Shown here: positions 6,923 through 10,302 of the stretch, piece by piece
Layout of the letters: each line of letters opens with the position of its first letter
Position numbering within the stretch: position 1 is the stretch's first letter
Assembly (NCBI GenBank): GCA_030642465.1
Contig: DAOWNS010000043.1
Location: 1 to 10,302, forward strand
From: Candidatus Thorarchaeota archaeon
GTDB lineage: Archaea > Asgardarchaeota > Thorarchaeia > Thorarchaeales > Thorarchaeaceae
Length of the DNA: 10,302 bases
Reading direction: 5' to 3'
The notes under the pieces: model-generated
The model's input: only the letters and a program-made list of their open reading frames with translations
Database searches by the model: none
What the model was told of the DNA's origin: nothing
Made by a program: the position numbers and the translations under genes

Positions 6923-7312
6923 CTAATTGCTCAGTAGTATACCAACTTCTCGAGCGTATTTCCTCATCTGGGTCACTGCTAGCCCCATTGAGGTTAGGTC
7001 TTTTGCAGCGCCCATGAGGAGAAAGTCTCCTGCATGAGAAAGAACCACAAACCCTCCCTTTCCACGGATTACAACCTCGTAGAGCTCGTCAAGGTACAGC
7101 TTGTCAGCAGCCATCTCTCCAGTCATGAGCAAAGCAGCACTTACGGCTGCCATTAGGTCTGGATCTGCATCTGATTCCTCTGTTGCAAAGTAAGCCAGCT
7201 TGACTCCCTGTTTGCTCACTACGGCAATAGCATCGAGATCAGCGTAGTTAGTCAAGCCCATCAGGAGCTCTACAAGCTCCTTCTCCTTCTGGGGGTCGAT
7301 ATGTGATGACAT
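6923..7312 (-). CDS. Roadblock/LC7 domain protein (MglB-like)
   Basis: This 129-aa protein is essentially one roadblock/LC7 domain. The fold is seen as an N-terminal helix (about 7-22), strands at 27-33 and 36-42 in the A-I-A-V-V-S-K-Q-G-V-K-L pattern, a central helix at about 51-70, strands at 77-83, 87-92 and 97-102, and a closing helix at about 106-123. The family usually dimerises and acts as a regulator or platform for small Ras-like GTPases (bacterial MglB, eukaryotic Ragulator and dynein light chains); Asgard genomes are known to hold many copies. It has no membrane segment. AAGGAG (7321-7326 on the - strand), 8 nt before the ATG, confirms the start. It lies 32 bp behind the gelsolin-domain gene, close enough for one transcript. 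No GTPase gene is in the window, so its partner is unknown. Confidence 0.88.
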   Translation of the reverse strand: MSSHIDPQKEKELVELLMGLTNYADLDAIAVVSKQGVKLAYFATEESDADPDLMAAVSAALLMTGEMAADKLYLDELYEVVIRGKGGFVVLSHAGDFLLMGAAKDLTSMGLAVTQMRKYAREVGILLSN

Positions 7313-7344
7313 TCTCTTTACTCCTTGTTATTACTTGTCGATGC

Positions 7345-8253
7345 TCATTTTGCAACGAGCTTGCTCTTTTTCTTGCCTGCCTTCGACTTGGTCTTAGCGG
7401 CCTTTGGCGGCTTCTGCTCAACCTCGGAACGGAAGAATGTGATCAGGTCGCTAAGTCTTTCCTTCATCTCTGCCTTGATTGGACTTAGGATTGCATCAGG
7501 TGTGCCTTTTAGAAGCTCAATGCCCAACACCTTTCCGTTCTTAACAATCACGCGCGGAATGAAACCCTCTGCCATGAATGTGCCTTCAGGTGGGTCCTTC
7601 ACTTTCTCAAAGCGTCTTTCCACCTTCTCTTGTCCGAAAACTGAGATTCTGTGTTCCGCTACCGTGAACAATGTGTTGTACACGATCAACAGTTCTCTCT
7701 GATAACCTTCTGGAGGTGCAACTGTTTCAAGCTCCTTTATCATCTCATCAATCATCGACTGGTCAACTGACTGTGTAGCAGTACCTGATGAAGATGGTCT
7801 GGCTGTGGCAGAAGGAACCGGAGGGGGGCTCGTCGGCCTAGACGCTTGTGGTCTAGGAGGCGGTGCAGCTGAGGCGGTTGTGACTTCTCCTGCTGAGGGT
7901 TGAGTCTTTTCCACTTTTGGCGTTGGAGGCCTAGGTGGAGGTGCCCTCTCTCCCGGTTTCATCACTTTTACTGCGGCGGTAGTGCCGTCAAGTGCAGTGA
8001 AGAATGTAGGAGGTTCTTCGCCTTCATCTACTGGGCGCACCTTGAAGTTGAAACCATACTCGGATCTGAGGTTCGTGGCAACTCTGGCGCCGATGAACTT
8101 TTTCCTGATATTGGCTTGACCACCTTTCCACAGGTAAATGCTCTTCGATGAACCATCCACGACGCAAAGCACCTTCGTGGAATCCAAGTTCTCTTTTGTG
8201 AGCTCGATTTCTTGTAGAGTGCCATCCTCGAAGACTTCGTACCCTGTAACCAT
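7345..8253 (-). CDS. Gelsolin-like domain protein with proline-rich linker, novel C-terminal domain and Lys-rich tail
   Basis: Residues about 10-90 look like a single gelsolin/villin repeat: a first strand, LDSTKVLCVVDGSSKSIYLW (23-42), the characteristic 'I-Y-x-W-x-G' followed by a helix around 46-63, then V-D-E-G-E-E-P-P-x-F (75-84), which mirrors the conserved E-G-x-E-P-x-x-F at the end of gelsolin repeats. Gelsolin domains bind actin and often calcium; Asgard gelsolins are known to act on actin. Residues 100-160 are low-complexity with PPPRPP and PPPRP/PPPVP clusters. Residues about 164-280 form a compact alpha/beta domain I do not recognise. The tail (281-302) is rich in Lys, possibly binding acidic lipid, actin or nucleic acid. 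No signal peptide or membrane segment. The ATG at 8253 has only a weak GTGAT upstream. First gene of the probable operon with the roadblock and aminotransferase genes. Confidence 0.85.
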   Translation of the reverse strand: MVTGYEVFEDGTLQEIELTKENLDSTKVLCVVDGSSKSIYLWKGGQANIRKKFIGARVATNLRSEYGFNFKVRPVDEGEEPPTFFTALDGTTAAVKVMKPGERAPPPRPPTPKVEKTQPSAGEVTTASAAPPPRPQASRPTSPPPVPSATARPSSSGTATQSVDQSMIDEMIKELETVAPPEGYQRELLIVYNTLFTVAEHRISVFGQEKVERRFEKVKDPPEGTFMAEGFIPRVIVKNGKVLGIELLKGTPDAILSPIKAEMKERLSDLITFFRSEVEQKPPKAAKTKSKAGKKKSKLVAK

Positions 8254-8499
8254 AATGGATCACGACGCTATTCTTTTTCCTCTGACCGCCAGGATGCATC
8301 ATCTCTCACGAGGGTGAAGAGAGGTAGCGGAGTGAGTCAAGAGTCTCAGCATTTTGCATATCACAGTTTGTGGTATAATACTGTTGTGTGTTTGTGTGCT
8401 GTGAATCTCGGTGCGTGGTTGTGATTCAATGGCACAGCTGATTTCCAAAACGCCTTCTGCCCAGAGCATGAAGTTTCATCATCTACACCACGAATATTG
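8254..8499. other. Intergenic region between the gelsolin-like and ABC ATPase genes
   Basis: No gene is supported in these 246 bp. It holds the probable promoter and leader of the gelsolin-like gene (- strand), a short stem-loop (8303-8309 with 8314-8321, one bulged base, GAGG loop), a GT-rich low-complexity stretch at about 8378-8425, and a small dyad (8468-8472 ATGAA with 8475-8479 TTCAT) just after the ABC ATPase stop. I see no U-tract terminator for the ABC genes. Confidence 0.5.
8372..8384 (-). promoter_or_regulatory. Candidate promoter of the gelsolin-like/roadblock operon
   Basis: On the - strand AACAG leads into TATTATAC (8379 down to 8372), a BRE/TATA-like sequence. Transcription would start near 8350, giving a leader of about 100 nt with a stem-loop at 8303-8321. 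The leader lacks a strong ribosome binding site next to the ATG at 8253. Confidence 0.4.
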
Positions 8500-9564
8500 C
8501 TAGTTAGTGTTGAGAAGTGATGCCGAGCCAGGCTCGAAAGCAAACCAAACTCCCGAACTATCCTTCTCTTTTAGCATTTGTACCAAGTCCTCGTCTTGAG
8601 TTATCGAGGTGACTCTTTGATTTCCGAATTGTAGAATGACTTTATGCATCCCTCCTAGCGGGATGACTGATACTAATTCCACCGCGGGCGCATCTGGTTG
8701 CTTTCCGCAGCCTATCTTGATATCCTCCGGTTTTACAGAGAAGACAACATGCGAACCCCTTTGACTTGTTCCGCTCACCAAGAATCTCCAATCGTTGACA
8801 TGAACTAGAATCTCGCTTCCCGTGCTCTCCACAACTTCTCCAACGAAAACGTTTCCTCCTCCAACAAAGCGTGCAACAAACTCATTCTTCGGATGATTGT
8901 ACAACTCCTCTGGAGCCCCAACCTGACTAACTACTCCTTTGTCAAGCACGGCGACTCTATCCGAGATAGCAAAGGCTTCGGATTGACTGTGTGTCACGTA
9001 GAGTGTAGTGACGCCAAGTTCCTTCTGTATTTTTCTAATCTCAAACTGGAGGGTTTCTCGCAATTGGGGATCCAGAGAAGAGAGCGGCTCGTCTAGAAGA
9101 AGCAGCTGTGGCTCCTTGGCTAGCGCTCGTGCAAGTGCAACGCGCTGCGCCTCTCCGCCGCTTATTTCACGCGTTCTTCGGAAAAGGAGCTTGCGAATGC
9201 CAAGCAAATCTGACAGCGCCTCAACGCGATTGATTGTCTTCTCTCTGCTCCATCCAGAAACCTCCAATCCAAAAGCTATATTCTGGTAAACTGACATGTG
9301 GGGGAAAAGCGCAACTGATTGGAGAACCATTCCGATTCCTCTATCACGCGGCGGGACATCTAGGATATTCGCCCCATCAAATGTGAGCGTTCCATGATTC
9401 GGGGTTATGAAACCCGCAACCATCCTGAGCGTGGTAGTTTTCCCGGAGCCACTTGGGCCCAAAAGAGCTAGTAGCTCGCCATCTTCAAGTGTCAAGTCAA
9501 TGGGCCCAATGTGTGTACCATCTGCAAACTCCCTTGCTAATCCACTTAGTACAACACGAACCAT
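8500..9564 (-). CDS. ABC importer ATPase, iron/thiamine/polyamine class with TOBE-like domain
   Basis: This is the ATP-hydrolysing subunit of a binding-protein-dependent importer, on the cytosolic face of the membrane. Visible motifs: Walker A GPSGSGKT at 36-43, Q-loop Q82, signature ISGGE at 134-138 (a variant of LSGGQ), Walker B LLLLDE at 154-159, D-loop SSLD and the switch histidine H192. Residues about 236-350 form a C-terminal beta-rich TOBE-like domain, as in FbpC, PotA, ThiQ-like and sulfate/molybdate systems; length 354 aa is normal for that group. The start ATG at 9564 shares one base with the permease stop (TGATG), with a G-rich ribosome-binding-like stretch at 9571-9576, so translation is probably coupled. 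The substrate cannot be read from this subunit; the permease type suggests ferric iron or thiamine. Confidence 0.93.
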   Translation of the reverse strand: MVRVVLSGLAREFADGTHIGPIDLTLEDGELLALLGPSGSGKTTTLRMVAGFITPNHGTLTFDGANILDVPPRDRGIGMVLQSVALFPHMSVYQNIAFGLEVSGWSREKTINRVEALSDLLGIRKLLFRRTREISGGEAQRVALARALAKEPQLLLLDEPLSSLDPQLRETLQFEIRKIQKELGVTTLYVTHSQSEAFAISDRVAVLDKGVVSQVGAPEELYNHPKNEFVARFVGGGNVFVGEVVESTGSEILVHVNDWRFLVSGTSQRGSHVVFSVKPEDIKIGCGKQPDAPAVELVSVIPLGGMHKVILQFGNQRVTSITQDEDLVQMLKEKDSSGVWFAFEPGSASLLNTN

Positions 9565-10302
9565 CAGATTGCCCCCTTAAACGCACTCTCAGATGCTCTC
9601 TGTATCACAAGAAAGGCAATGAAGCACACAACTAACAGCAGGAGTGATGCAGCACCGGCTTCCACGAACTTTCTAACTCCAAGGTTCTCGTAAATTGCCA
9701 CCGCTAATGTAACGTTCTGTTCTCTCTTGAGGAATAGAGTCGCAGACATCTCGCCGATAGCCATGGCAAACGCAAAGGCGGCACCCACAAGTATCCCTGG
9801 CGCGAGCAGTGGCAGTTCGACAAAGAAGAGCCTCTGTAATCTACTTGCCCCCAAGGAGTCTGCTTGCTCCAGAATGGAGGGGTCGATACCGCTCAGAGAG
9901 CTTTCTATCGCTCGAGCTGTGAATGGCACTCCGATGAGCGTCTGTGCTATGATAATCAAAGGCCATGGATTTGCGGCCCAGCCAGTTGGAACGGCTATGA
10001 AACGCAACAATCCATAAGCTATTGTAATTGATGAAATTCCCAAAGGCAACAATATCATTACTGACGCAGAATTTGACAGCACGCCACTTCTTGACCTAAG
10101 AGAGTAAGCTAATGGAATGCCCATTGCAACCGAGAAGAGAGTTGCTAGTGTTGCGTAGAAGAGAGAATTGGCTAAAGGCAGAAGTCCCCCCTCAACCTCC
10201 AATAGATGCAAGAATCCTTTCAGCGTGTACTGTCCAGTCACCGGATCAAATATGGCAGAATCAATGACAGCAACCATCGGCCCTACCACAATCACACCAA
10301 TC
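9564..10302 (-). CDS. ABC importer permease, C-terminal half, 5' end missing (iron/thiamine type)
   Basis: The frame is open to the right edge, so this is the end of a longer membrane protein; the GTG at 10295 is probably not the true start. Numbered from that GTG, hydrophobic segments lie at about 43-65, 77-99, 111-130, 164-189 and 214-233. Between the third and fourth is the EAA loop (143-164: EQADSLGAS, then LFFVELPLL), which docks onto the ATPase. The sequence resembles the second half of fused two-domain permeases such as ThiP and FbpB, which are about 500-550 residues; the first half would then be outside the window. It moves the substrate across the plasma membrane together with the downstream ATPase, whose ATG overlaps its TGA. 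A binding-protein gene is probably further upstream, outside the window. Confidence 0.9.
   Translation of the reverse strand, partial: IGVIVVGPMVAVIDSAIFDPVTGQYTLKGFLHLLEVEGGLLPLANSLFYATLATLFSVAMGIPLAYSLRSRSGVLSNSASVMILLPLGISSITIAYGLLRFIAVPTGWAANPWPLIIIAQTLIGVPFTARAIESSLSGIDPSILEQADSLGASRLQRLFFVELPLLAPGILVGAAFAFAMAIGEMSATLFLKREQNVTLAVAIYENLGVRKFVEAGAASLLLLVVCFIAFLVIQRASESAFKGAI

Noticed and set aside
8024..8302. Overlapping - strand frame of 92 codons starting upstream of the gelsolin-like gene
   Set aside because: It runs out of frame through the conserved gelsolin domain, has an Arg/His-rich composition typical of a shadow frame, and has no ribosome binding site.
8378..8425. GT-rich stretch as a possible repeat array or CRISPR-like element
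   Set aside because: There is no regular unit or spacing; it is only low-complexity sequence.
8468..8479. ATGAA-GT-TTCAT dyad as terminator of the ABC genes
   Set aside because: The arms are only 5 bp with a 2-nt centre, too small for a stable RNA hairpin, and no U-tract follows on the - strand.
1..10302. Mobile elements, CRISPR arrays or defence genes
   Set aside because: No transposase, integrase, terminal inverted repeats, regular direct repeats or nuclease motifs were seen on either strand.

Overview
This window reads as a piece of an archaeal chromosome, most likely from an Asgard archaeon. By eye the GC content is intermediate, just under one half. Archaeal signs are BRE/TATA-type promoter candidates, GGAGGTGA-type ribosome binding sites, an archaeal-type tandem AAA ATPase (Cdc48/VAT) and an aminotransferase that I recall as closely resembling the Pyrococcus alanine aminotransferase. 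The Asgard hint comes from a gelsolin-like domain, a roadblock/LC7 protein and an alpha-SNAP-like TPR protein lying within a few kilobases of each other. I cannot fix the lineage without a search; a Thorarchaeia-like genome is my best guess.

Layout. The left part is on the + strand: the 3' end of cdc48 (1-1803), a hairpin plus U-tract terminator, an unrecognised 282-aa protein with a Cys/His-containing C-terminal domain (2029-2877), a 93-aa two-helix membrane protein with a polyproline tail (2981-3262), and a very strong terminator hairpin (3291-3352). A good BRE/TATA promoter at about 3434-3448 then drives a 96-aa unknown protein (3498-3788) and a 592-aa protein (3882-5660) built from an alpha-SNAP/TPR-like helical N-terminus, an Ig-like beta-sandwich and a helical C-terminus.

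The right part is on the - strand and converges on the left part with only 8 bp between stop codons (5661-5668). Read in transcription order from the right edge, it holds an ABC importer permease (partial) and its ATPase, overlapping as TGATG. A 246-bp GT-rich intergenic region follows. Then comes a likely operon: gelsolin-domain protein (8253-7345), roadblock/LC7 protein (7312-6923) and alanine-type aminotransferase (6868-5669).

How they may work together. The aminotransferase and the ABC importer are ordinary metabolism (alanine/pyruvate interconversion; probably iron or thiamine-type uptake). The rest is unusual. A Cdc48-family remodeller, a SNAP-like scaffold, a roadblock-fold protein (a family that regulates small GTPases) and a gelsolin-domain protein with a polyproline linker are all parts that eukaryotes use in membrane traffic and actin regulation. 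That they form one functional system here is inference from proximity and domain type only. The strongest candidates for something undescribed are the gelsolin-polyPro-novel domain protein with its roadblock partner, and the SNAP-like/Ig-like/helical protein.
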